Assembly (NCBI GenBank): GCA_034190875.2
Contig: CM067354.1
Span: forward strand, 51,439,317 to 51,503,316
Origin: Urechis unicinctus
Lineage: Eukaryota > Annelida > Polychaeta > Xenopneusta > Urechidae
Length of the DNA stretch: 64,000 nt
Direction of reading: 5' to 3'
Position numbers and translations under genes: made by a program. The notes under the pieces are model-generated. The model searched no databases. It saw only the letters and a program-made list of their open reading frames with translations, and was not told the origin of the DNA. This document shows positions 49,701 to 62,362 of this stretch, one piece after another (position 1 is the stretch's first letter; the number at the start of each line of letters is the position of its first letter).

Positions 49701-50684
49701 TGTGGCCAGACTTAGTTTTAGCTTTTCTCGCCGGTACTAGCAATACGCCTGTGGTGACCCTGATAAGGAGGAACAAAGGCCTGTTTTACATACTGGGAAC
49801 AGGCGCATCAAATAGGTTTTACCGATAACGATGTCAAATAAGCAGGAAGAGAAACCCATCAACGGTACCACAATACCAAAGGCTGACTTCAACGGGGGGT
49901 TCAGCCCCATATACGATAACCTAGGATCATTTTGTTAGTACGTTACTTCTTTAAACGCCCAACGAAGTAATGCCGTCTTTTATTTTGCGCGGCAAATTTT
50001 ACTTGATCACAAATTATGATGATAAACTATCAACATATTCTTATAACCGGAAATACACATGATGTATAGTAGAAATCAGTTTTATTTAGTCGTGACGGTC
50101 TATCCATAAATGTACCTCCCTAACACCACGGACCACGAGTGGCTTGCTGAAAATCATTACGCGCGCCCTATGACTTCAGCGCTAATGATATGTATACCTC
50201 CGCGAATGAACGTCATTGGAAAGACTATAATATGTTTAGATCATTTGTTAGTCTTGGTATACATGATCACATTTCACAAACATCAGACAGACGAGCACCC
50301 AAGCGTAATTTCTGACAAACTCAAAAATGGCGATGGCCGACGCCAGGATGTATTTTCACAGACCGCAGTGCCGCACAGCAACTGAAAATATGAAAAATAT
50401 GAACGTACATGAGGCTTAACTCCCTCATTAAAAGCACTGTTATGCATGTTCAAGCGCTGAGGCGGGGTTGTTGGATACTGAGTAAACTCTACCTTCTTAG
50501 CATTAAAAAATCAGTACAACATTGTAGGTACTTAATGCATTTGTTTTGATATAAGCCAGATGGGTGTTATGGCCATATGTGAACATCTGGCTCTCCAAGC
50601 AACTGCTGCCAGCTATATCCACCCATGCAGCGGTTTGGTACATAACCATATATTTGTCATTAGAAAGAACACGATCCTCTCACG
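46730..50684. other. No recognised gene
   Basis: AT-rich. A short match to an earlier stretch (TTGACCTTGTACAACGCAATC at 41,914 and TGACCTTGTGCAACGCAATC near 47,027) hints at further diverged long repeats. The open frame 48,182-48,472 is not recognised and may be chance. Confidence 0.4.
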
Positions 50685-50870
50685 TGTGTTAAGCAGGCAA
50701 AGAAAAATCACAGACTAGCGTCAAATATTGTGACTCAATGTACAAGAGATTTCATGAGCTCAATAAGCTACTTATTCACTATCTAGGGACTTACAATGTT
50801 AGATTTGGTGATTTGTCAGGCTCAACACATCACCATGGACGAAGGTTAACACCTAAGACAAACATATATA
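50685..50870 (+). repeat. Dispersed repeat R, copy 3
   Basis: AAGCAGG, TATTCACTATCTAGGGACTT, ACAATGTTAGATTTGGTG and CACATCACCA follow the order of copies 1 and 2. Confidence 0.6.
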
Positions 50871-52747
50871 GCTGCTAATCTAACGACACCCATGTTGTAA
50901 TTTACGCAGTCACACTATTGCTTGAAAGTGCGTATAATCACATTGTAATTATTTTCGATGGCACTTAAAACCGCTGCAAAGTAAATCAGTGACCTTAAAG
51001 TGGGCTCATATCTTTGTATTTGCATGCTTCGCCCATACGTAAATACTGCCATTTGGTTTGGGGTGCCTTGAGGTACTTTAGCGTTCTATGTATGTTAGCA
51101 ACCTTAACGTTTAGTTTTTGTTAACACTTAATTGATGCTATATATTTAGCGATCAGCTGGTTTAAAGTCTGTCCCCTTCGATCTGACTTGATTTTTGACA
51201 CTTCTGGTGCACCCAATTCAAGGTTGCTTCTTGACTGCTTGAATGGACGCCGATTTCATCGCTTGCAGTGGTGGGAAATATGCCTTGGACATTTGGTGGC
51301 GGCAAGTTCATAACACAGAATAATTTATACACTCGTTACTAAAGAATTTTTTTGGTTAGTTATACACCTTGCATTTTCAAACACATCAACTCGTAAATAT
51401 CTTGCGTCTCTACACCATTGGGAGCATTGAGTTGCTTTCTGATATATTTTGCTATGGCATTCTGCTTTGTTACAAAAGGTTGACAGCTAATATATAAGTG
51501 ATATTAACTTGTGATATATAATGCTGTTGATGTTGCTAGAAAGTGGATCGTGGCAGAAGAACTAGCTCCATGATAATAACAGTTGCAAGAAGTAATGATC
51601 AACAAAAAGTCGATAGCAAACGCGCAAAAAGACTTCCAAGTAGGTTAAAAACAATAATGTTCATTGACATAATAACGCACATCAAACCAAAGGTGGCATC
51701 TACCGACATTAGCTTTTACTTCCTGAGGCAACAATTGGCTGTAAAATTATTCGGGCATAATATTGGGCCATACAGTTACCCCCTGTCTGCAACCTACGTT
51801 AAACAGCCTACTAACTTCAATCCATCAGTATTAGATCCATCACTTCTAATACAATCTGCTCTTTATTTTATCCACGATCTACCTTGTTTTGATCATATGC
51901 GTTTAGTTCACATTCCTACTAGCGATGCGATGCTGGTGCAGTAGTACACGAGACAAACTTAGTTCTGTACCGAGAGAATGAAATCTCGGAATCATTTGCA
52001 GAAACGATAGCCCGCCGTTTCAGTAACACAACAACTGCTAGGTATCCTGATCACTTGGACCAACCTTATTCTAATCAACCAATGAACGAGGAATTGCTTA
52101 TCACTGTCTGTGTTTTTGCTACGTGTTCTGTGTATGGATAATGTATGCACCTAGCAATGAGGCCTAGGTTATCCTATATTAATAATTCAATTTCGTTGAC
52201 TGGTTATTCTGTATAGAGTGGCATAAACAGGGTTAGCAGAGCAGCCGGATTGGTGACAATCGATCGGTTTTTGAATAGGCAGAGTGAGCGGAAGAGGTAT
52301 AGAAGGCCGTTAGTGCCGTCTTATAACAGTACTACATTTGCGCAGTAATTACTGGTGGAGTTATGTATAAGTTAGGCCTTGACAACATAGCTTTGTGCAG
52401 TTACTGCTAATATTATTAATCTTTTAATTAGATTTAGCCCAGTTATTTGCTCGTACATGTAACCGCAAATACACAGAGGTACGTCCTCATTAATTAACCC
52501 TTACATGTCGTTGCAGCAGTAGAAAACGTTTCACATAATTATTGATAGTTAAGAAGTAGAAATCTGTTATCACTGGCCAAACCGAGGTTTTCTGGATGCA
52601 TTTCAAGGAAGTTCAAGGATAATAGCATAAATCTTTAAGTTTGTCAATCATATAATTCAACAATCTTGGACATCGAATTAGGACCATATCAAAATCCACG
52701 TGGCATGTTATTGTAACTACTCGTTATGACCTGATTATTTGCCACAA
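50871..52747. other. No recognised gene
   Basis: Contains the longest open frame of the 36-58 kb interval on the plus strand (51,543-51,944, 133 codons). The first third is basic and the remainder mixed; no domain or motif is recognised. It could be coding but could equally be chance. Confidence 0.35.
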
Positions 52748-53021
<274 letters not shown>

Positions 53022-53280
53022 ACATTGAATTAGATCTGGAATTGCCACCAATGGTTCATAATAACCGCATCTACAACAAATACTATTGTTTTAATCCACA
53101 TGTGCGAACACCTATATTTGTGTTATATCTTTCAAATTGTTCATCGATTTGTAACACATATTTTTCATATTTTATCCGTCCAGTTTCAATATTTGTTTTG
53201 AAATATCTGTAAAAAAGAACACGTATGACCCTTATCTAGGAACTTTATACATTGTAGCCGATGCTAACTATGTCGTTTTG

Positions 53281-53613
53281 CTTGATATTTATATTCACAC
53301 AGTGTTTGCTTTACTCTTCGTATAACCACACCAATTATTTTTCTTTATGTACCTCTCAGATCCATGGTGACTGTCCGAAAGCAGCAACATTGTGCAGGAT
53401 ATGCTGAGCATAACACTGAGATGTCCTGATAGGGTTAGTAGTTTTACTTGATATTTATATTCACTCAGTGTTTGCTTTACTCGTCGTATAGTAAACACAT
53501 CAGTTAAGTTTCTTTATATAAACATATATGTCTCTGAGATCCATGGTGACTGTCCGAAAGCAGCAACATTGTGCGGGATATGCTGAGCATAACACTGAGA
53601 TGTCCTGCTAGGG
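53281..53613 (+). repeat. Tandem duplication, ~166-bp unit
   Basis: Unit 1 at 53,281-53,434 and unit 2 at 53,447-53,613 both start CTTGATATTTATATTCAC and end GAGATGTCCTG(A/C)TAGGG. They share CCATGGTGACTGTCCGAAAG and GAGCATAACACT without change. Unit 2 has small insertions. Confidence 0.94.
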
Positions 53614-53619
53614 ATTTTT

Positions 53620-54289
53620 TTTAAAAACCGTAAAGCGAAGTCACGATCCATAACTAATACATCGTAAAATGCACTATTACATGTATACATAAACAACAAA
53701 GCTAAAAATGAAAAATATGTTTAAACGGTTTTTTATAACGTCACCAGGATAGCATAGCTTTCCTATGCACAATGCCGAGGAGTTGTATACAGAATTATAC
53801 ATACACTATTTAATATTGAATATTTTTTGTAGCTTTACAATTGTCGGCATCCAGTGATCGGGATCTTTCTTATTTCGGAAATGAGAACAATGTCATATTA
53901 CATGTGGACGGAACCAAAGCATTATGCAAACTGTTCTATAGTTTTCAATAATTGCCATCAATCATACCGCGCATTCATTCTACGTTCTTTTATGCATCGA
54001 AATTGTGCAATTAAACGTTTGTTTATATAACGCCTATGCGTTTGGCCAAACGATGTGAACAAACCCATAAATACATGTTGATATTAAATATCACAAGAGC
54101 ACAATATCATCTAAGTGTAACGTTAGCCGAGGTTATAATTCAACATTGTGAATTATTGGAGCTTTGGTCAACTTCCATTTCCAATATAATACTCAGTCAT
54201 TTGTTTTAAAACAATCTATACACGGTGAAACGCAAGTTATTCTGCAAGTATTTATGGTACTTTTAATTGACCAAAATAGTTCTTCGCCC
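53620..54289. other. No recognised content
   Basis: AT-rich with no clear repeat or open frame of note. Confidence 0.4.
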
Positions 54290-55630
54290 GTCACATCTGC
54301 TACAAGCATACGGGATATACGCTACAGCAGCCGAGTTCAACCATATAAATATACACATATCCCATATGTGGCATATAAACGCCACAGCCGTGACACAGCA
54401 ATAGTAATGACCGTCATTTGGCTCAGCTAAGTGAACAATAAAAGTCCCTTTGAGATCCAATTAGGAACTCGAATTGTGTCGGAATGCTAAGATAATGCCA
54501 TTTGCGCGTTTTATATGTTCGCCTTGATTTCAGTGTATGCCTTTATGCGATCGCATTTCAGCAAATCAGATAATTTGACTGTTTCCAAAATGACGATGAG
54601 TTGATTATACGGCCAACCACGCAAGACTGTGCCATACAGTATTATGTGATTGTAAATAATTAATAATTAAGGATGAACATTACATTATGGTATACATTAA
54701 CATAAGAACAAGCGCATGCATACTGTAGATAAAATGGAGATTGCACCCTATGGTCAGGGGTTAGACAAAAACAAGATAGCTTATGTTATAGCACCAGTGA
54801 AGGTATTGATTTTTAGACAATTGCATAAATTTCTTACAGATTCCTTTGACAATTCCGATTGTTTAGTGAGCGTCCTGGCCGACTGGTGGGGTTAGAGTGT
54901 ATGTGATGCGTCACTTGTGTCATTGCTCTGATATCAGGTGCTGCATATATTCTGCTTCAGGCGGTATTAGCCTTGTACAATGATTGGCTTTTGCTCCGAT
55001 CCCAGGACATCATTGAATACAAGAAGAGCCTCAGGATTAACATTCGGTCACATCTGCTAGACGCATACTGTATATATGCTTCAGCAACCGAGTTCCATCA
55101 TACAAATATACGCATGGCCAGCACATGGCATATAAACGCCACGGCCGTGACCCAACAATGATTATAACCATCATTTGGTACTGCTAGGTAGACAATAAAA
55201 GCCACTTTGAAATCCAATGAATTAATCAAATTGTATCGGGACGTAAAGGTGATGGCATCTCCGCCTTATCTGCTGTCTTGTATTTCATTTTACGCCTTTA
55301 CGTGAACGCACTAAACCGAATCGGCGATAAGTAGATAATATGAACAAACTCGCAGGATTGTGCTACACAATATCAGGTGAATGCTTATATTGAATCAATA
55401 AGGTGGGAAATCACACTGTGGTATGCATTCATATCATGACAGCTGCAAGCATATTCTATTTCTAGCGAATGTTGTACCCTACCAGTTGTAAGAAATTAAC
55501 AAGGTCCCTTTTGTTAAAGCCCATGGGTGTGAGTTGATTTCGACGCGATTGTGTGATCCTCTCACTGATTCAAGTGACACTATCGTCTGTGATTTGAGAC
55601 ACCCTGCCTTTGGCGGTCTTAGCGTTGGAT
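54290..55630 (+). repeat. Tandem duplication, ~0.7-kb unit, diverged
   Basis: 54,290-54,470 matches 55,048-55,235 (GTCACATCTGCTA, ATATAAACGCCAC and GCCGTGAC, then CAATAAAAG and TGAGATCCAAT or TGAAATCCAAT). The match continues in weaker form through 54,680 with 55,410 and 54,961 with 55,612 (GGCGGTATTAGC or GGCGGTCTTAGC). Spacing shrinks from about 758 to 651 bp along the unit because of indels. Confidence 0.82.
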
Positions 55631-56076
55631 AACATACGCTAGCCATATTTTCTGGAGCCAGATGACTACGGTAAGGCTATTATATGGCTATGGCATGCGT
55701 CTAGACAACGTACTAATATACTAACCCCAATGATCATAGTGTTCTTGCAACAGCAACCTTTAATATGGACACAAATAGCGTGCTCATAGCACACAATGAA
55801 TACTCAGCTGCTGGTCTGGACGCAAAATGCAACGTGGAAATGCTCTTTGTCTAGTTATAAGGCTTGCTAATAACATGAATGACAGACACGCTGATCTCAC
55901 AAGTTGCCAGAGACTACAAAATGTCTTTAATATGACCAATTAAACTCTATTTGATGCAATGCTGTACGGTTTATGAGCAGCTTGGGTGAGTAGGGGTGAA
56001 TGTGTGAAAAGCAGATTCTGTATGCGAATGGTTATTGAACCTCTAATGACTTAAACAAGCAAGAAGCCATGAATAT

Positions 56077-56104
56077 ATATAAATATATGTATGTATATAT
56101 GTAC

Positions 56105-56158
<54 letters not shown>

Positions 56159-56383
56159 ATATATTTATATGTATATATATACATAAATATATATGTTTTA
56201 TATATATACATATATATATATGTATATATATATGTTATATATATATAAATATATATACTACATTTATGTATATACATATATGTATATACATATATAATAA
56301 ATAAACATACATATGTATATATTCATCTGTACATAAATATATATGCATATGTTTGTCTACATATATATTGATTGATTTATATA

Positions 56384-56457
<74 letters not shown>

Positions 56458-56660
56458 CATATGAATGCGCGTTCATATAGAAATATATCGTAAATACATA
56501 ATTCAATGCACCAATTTGCATATACATATATAAAACAAATATTTATAGACATATATATATATATAATATATATATAGACATATATATATATATACATACA
56601 TATTTATATACATATCTATGTATGCATACATATATATGTACATATATATATGTATTTATA

Positions 56661-56738
<78 letters not shown>

Positions 56739-56743
56739 GTTCA

Positions 56744-56808
<65 letters not shown>

Positions 56809-56845
56809 ATATAGATATCGGTATATCTGTTTTATATATATATAA

Positions 56846-56915
<70 letters not shown>

Positions 56916-57000
56916 ATATACAAATATATTGAAAATACATCCATTAATATGCATGTACATATTTTAACAAATATTTATAGACATATATATGAAGATATTT
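56077..57000. repeat. Compound TA/GTATA/GT microsatellite
   Basis: Nearly 1 kb of TATA, TATG and CATA repeats, including long AT runs at 56,666-56,730 and 56,748-56,805 and a GT run at 56,884-56,913. Long open frames of alternating Ile-Tyr here are artefacts of the repeat. Confidence 0.96.
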
Positions 57001-58384
57001 ATATGACGATACATATATGTACGTCTACATATACATGCTAATTTATCTTTAATGACGAGGAGTTGAGCAGAAATGTATAGCTTTATTGGTTCGTATAAAT
57101 GCGACACGCTTTCATCGTACATTTAAGTACGCTGCGTTGTACAAACTAGCGTTGCGCCTTTCTATAATATTTGAGTCGCCAGCATAATTTACAGCGTTGT
57201 TCTTATAGAGAGCCACCGTATATAGAAACGCTGGGACATTGACCTTCATCTCGTTCTAAGCATTCGTTCGGTCTTTGTCTGCGTGACCTTCATCCATGTT
57301 AACTCGCCTCATCTCAAGGACAACAGACCATTGATTGACTATGCTTTAACCATAAAGTCTGAATTTCATCGTTCAGCTTAATATCCGATCAACTGTGCTT
57401 GAGGGTTGTTCGAGTTGTCGTGAGCAACTGTTACGCCATGAAATGTGAACGATTCTAAAATCAATGTTAAATTCCGTTTGTGCAGTGTGCAACTCAACAA
57501 GGCAAAGAAAGCTGGGGCCGAATTGATGCCCCTTTCATTGAGAGCAACAATGACTCGAGTGATAATGTCAACGTTCCTCGCAATAAACCTCTCATGCCAA
57601 TATCCAATTCCTTGGATGCTATTCTGGGTAACGTCGAGAAATAACTAACCCTGATAAGCAAAAACTAGGTGTGTAAGGGCTTTCAGATCATATATCTCTA
57701 TGCATGAATAGTCATTGAAACCTTGCTCGTCTTGCCTTGCTTTCCTCACCTTGCTTTGACGACAGCTCATATGTATCCTTTCTATGGTCAGTTTTACATG
57801 ATTCAGTCAACAATGCATTGGTTATTACCTATCCTAGATTGTACGGATTTGAAATGCCACGCTCGTAGATGGATTAAAACAGCCAATTTATGAAGTGATA
57901 TTCAGGAACAATTGCTATCATTTGCCAAAAAGTGCCAGAGTAATCATTGCATTATATGTTCCCTTTTGTCAGAATGGCTTATTGAAGTTGTGCAGATATG
58001 ATCACGCATTTTTACGTTCACCCTGAAGACCTTTACTTAGTTACGCTGCATGAATATATTGAGAGAGACTTATCATCTATCTACCTCTTATAAAGATCAG
58101 GGTCCCATTTGCTTCAGACCGACTTCACAATGCTTAAAGTGAAAGTCGAAAAATTTATTGTGTTTGTTCTGCGAATACATTATGCGATAAACACCTACGT
58201 ACCTCGTAAATACACTATGAGGCTATTTTAAACCGCCGCAACAGCTTACACCATGCAATTTGAAACCATACAAAAGCATCACGAAAAATACTGTGGGCTG
58301 CGGTAAACAAGACATCCTGCGAAGCATACATAGCAGAATAGTATTCAGGGCTCTAGCGTCATGCATGTTGCTATGCACACGAGT
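57001..58384. other. No recognised gene
   Basis: Mixed-composition sequence without a clear repeat partner. A small CCTTGCT(T) repetition lies near 57,720-57,760. The open frame 57,445-57,648 is not recognised. Confidence 0.4.
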
Positions 58385-60029
58385 ATCATATCTGCATTGC
58401 CCAAAATGCAATGTGTCAAATGATTTTCATTGTGTTATGATAAATCCATTATTTCCATCAGACGACAGTTCCGCAATCTATGAATTCGTTTCATACGCCT
58501 TTAAGTCAAGCACCATGGCATTAATTTGATCCAGTATAATAGTAGGTTACGAACATGGCGAGAGACACATACGAATGTGCAGTGGATTTACAACATGCTA
58601 TCACCATTCGATGTGGTTCGTGATGACAATTTACGGCGGAGTGGTTTTCTTCAATCATTAGCTGCAGTAGTATAATGGAAACCTACTGGGTGTAATTGGT
58701 TATGTCACTCTGGGTTTGCGGGCTTAATTTGAAAATATAAATGGTTCATAGTAGACCTGGTTAAGTCCACGACATATATTATGTCATTACAAATGAACAG
58801 CTTGAACACAATGGGGGCGTGATTTTCATATTACGCTTTAATTACTTTTGTCGTTGGCTATTTAGTTTAATCTATATTGGTGTATGTTATCGATAAGGCC
58901 ACTAACTCATGAGTCAGATGGTAAAAATAGTCATAATAATTGAATTAATTCACCACATTGAATATCTAATGTCTTTGCGTCTACGTCGTTATGCATATTA
59001 GTCATCTTGCTGCTTCACGAACCGCTGGCGCCTTTGGGTGACGCTGCTGCTTTGATAGGCAAAATGTTGAATCGGTAAAACGATTGAAATACTCACATGC
59101 AGCGGACGTGATTCAAATTAAATATTATCTGGTTAAATTTGTTTATCGTATATATGAGATTCGCTGCAAACAGATATGTTTAAGGATCTATTATTGACCG
59201 CCGGAGAACCTTCAGCTTGTTATTTATCCATTGGCCGTCAGATTGTCAGCAGGTTTTAGAAATTACGTTACTTCTGCTCATCTAGATTCAGCATACGAAC
59301 AAACCAACCGTTGTACTACAGCAAAACAAGCATTGGCAAACATGTGGAATCTTGCTCTTAATTCATTTTCGTCGATGTAATCAGTATTAGCAGTATAAAT
59401 CGATATATGTGACATTTATATGAAAATTGCCTTCGAATGTAACTATGTATGATTGCTGTATTATTTAACTGGCTATATTGCCTGCTTTTACTATTCACAC
59501 AACTGCTCAGCATAGCATGACCTCTCTAGTACAGCAGACCTTGTGAAGATATGATGACGTAATATTCGATTGAAAAAGGTCAACTTGAATACAAACCATG
59601 CAAGCATTTTCGTTGTAAATCAAGATATGGTTGTCATTTAAATATTCAACTTCTTTAATGCTAAGTTTAACGGAATGTATGGTGCTACGCATGCAATTAT
59701 TTTGTCGTAGTCTGGGTTTATGACTTTGTGCAAAACCCAAAGGATCACCAATTCTAGCGTTGCATAGCGACAAATGGTGATTTGCTGTTCCAAAAATCCC
59801 TTGAAGATTTGTCTTGGTTTACTTTAATTAAACGTTAATTGCAATTGCAGGCTTGCGTAAGAAATTTTATAGTCAGTCTCGCTTTTTTAGTTATATGAAT
59901 GCAACTTTGCTACTTTATATGCATATTTAAGCAGCGTCAAAACATAAGTTTAAATTGCGGATGTAGGAAGATGTGTCATGCGCATACATGCAAATGCTGT
60001 TCGCATCATTATGCGATAATATCCTGTTC

Positions 60030-60215
60030 CTACGCTAAACTTATGATAAAGCCCCTGGAAGCTCCCTCTTCATAAATTTATCATGCCATGTGTGTATTTG
60101 TTAATTACATAGATTATAGCCATAAAACACCAGTGTGTCAAAATGTTGCAATAAAAGACAATGTCACATGGTCATGCTATAAAAAACGCTATGGTGTGGA
60201 TCAATAAGACTAACC
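60030..60215 (+). repeat. Short repeat shared by both block D inserts, copy 1
   Basis: GCCCCTGGAAGCTCCCTCTT, then GCCATGTGTGTATTTG, GCCATAAAACA, and later GTG(G)ATCAATAAGA. The same order recurs at about 62,198-62,362. Confidence 0.85.
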
Positions 60216-62197
60216 AAACCACAATCGTTTCTTCTGATTCTTCCACTTAATCAGTATTATTCTAGAGAAAGTAGATCAATTGATTCAAGCTCTGGTCTCA
60301 AATAAAGCATTTTTTACTTCTGTTTAATAGCAATTCGTTCTTCATAAGCTAGACAATATTCGATGCAGCTGTGCGCAGTACGGCCGCCACAATGTTGCCT
60401 TATGCAGTGCGCAAAACGGAGGAGCGGACATACGCCATAAGCTAACACAGTGCCTCTTGGGCGCCTATAACATTAAGATAACCATGATGACGTTGTTATC
60501 ACAAGCAGTTGTGAAAGCTGCGAAATGCCACACACAGCCACCCAGTAGATTCATATTTACTGCATCACATTTACCTCAACTATACAACGGCACTGACTAT
60601 ATATAAAAATTTATGCGGTTCCCAACCACGCCATTGAAGATAAATTGACCTCTCCAACGCAGTCCAAAATGTTTTGCAACTCTCCACAGCTGTTGATGTC
60701 GTGTCTTGAACGTCGATACGTAGAAAATGTGATGACGTAGTTGCTATTTGTATTTTAACCAGCGTGAGAAGTTTGTTACTCTATGTGTGATGGCACATTA
60801 CATTTCATTGATAAATAGTATATGCAACTATGATTGGTGTCGAACAATAGAAAGGGATGTCAAGTCCTATGATTAGAAAACCAATTATACAATGATAGTA
60901 ACAAGACTGGCTCTGTAAGTAATTACACTAAATTTATGGCTTTGAAAGCCTTTTATTTGCAAATAACTGTTCCATCAGCCGCGTTTCATGCCAGTCAGCT
61001 GCCTGTGACCACATTGAATCTCTCATTATAATTATTCAAAAGTGCTATATTTATCATTATTTACCAAATGAATTGGTAGGTTCTGACCACAAATCATCTG
61101 AACTTAATCACATATTGCCGAGGACACATCTCAACAAACCAAAGCAAAGTGAAACCGGCGTTTTGCTTTTCTACTACGCCACTAAAGTAACTGTTATCAA
61201 GTGATGTATGAGAACAATAATAATCACGGTTATCTCGATGAATGCAAAATAACAGGTCTACCAGCAATTTAGAACCATTCCCATTCCCTGTGTGACAGAC
61301 AATGTGATGCATTTTATTTTTTATTGCCATAGTTTTTTGTCAATACACATCTATGAATCATTAAACATAATGTAATAATAGCATGCGATACTATATGCAT
61401 CATTATACAACGCTATGCTTATTTCCACCGTTTAAAGGAGCTAATGAATTATGCATTAAATCGAATGATTTCCAATTCGATGTGTTGGTAATCGTAATCA
61501 ACAGATCCCAAAATGTCGAAAAAAGTGGTTGTTATGCATATTGTGTCAAGCTGCGGGAAAGAACCATTACCTATGATTCCCACACTATCTTATCGAAGCA
61601 TGGTAAACATGGCCAAATCTCGTTGGGACAATATGTTTGTTTGTGAGATATCAGTTATTATGCTATCGTAAATACTTTAGTTAAATGAGGCAAGATACAA
61701 AGATGTATCTCATAGCAGGTTTTATAAAGCACTCCCGTTGGATTGACCACCGAGTGAGTTAAACTTTTCTTAACAGACAAAACCTATTTTGTATTTGTAT
61801 ACAACGTAACATGTGCATACATATGGAACTACACTGTACGAGTAAGTGGTAGATAAATGTTATATTTTCACACAATGAGCACTATTTGATGCGTTGTAGT
61901 TGCATTGCACTGCCAATCAAGGTCCTTTACGGGTCAAAATCGTCCCGCTTCAAATATTGCATAAATTGAATGCAGACGAAACCCCTTCTTCTTTTGTGTT
62001 GACCAACTGTATATCCACCACAGACGTCGGGTTTTGAAAGATAACAGCGTTGATGTTATCGAATTTTCACAAATCTTCATGTATGTAGCCATATATTTTC
62101 AGCCAGTTTATTGTCTAAGCTGAATTCTACTATCCTTGTCTTTTCCATAGTATAGAGGTAATGAATTAAACTTAACAAATTGCGAAATGAGGCTGCT

Positions 62198-62362
62198 ATA
62201 CGCTAAATTGTAATGATTAATGATATAGCCCCTGGAAGCTCCCTCTTTATCAATTTGTTAAGCCATGTGTGTATTTGCCATAAAACATCAGTGCGTCGAT
62301 ATGTTGAAGCAAAAGATGATGATCGTTCTACAAAACCCTACGCTGTGAATCAATAAGATGCA
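62198..62362 (+). repeat. Short repeat shared by both block D inserts, copy 2
   Basis: Second copy of the 60,030-60,215 sequence in the same orientation, lacking a ~20-bp piece (TTAATTACATAGATTATA) after GTGTATTTG. Confidence 0.85.

Noticed and set aside
51543..51944. 133-codon plus-strand frame
   Set aside because: No motif, no repeat partner and no splice context. Its length is within what chance gives in this much sequence, so it is not called as a gene.
59574..59590. AGGTCAACTT resembling the transposon end
   Set aside because: No TTAA immediately before it, no matching right end nearby and no internal transposon sequence. A single 10-base match is expected by chance.
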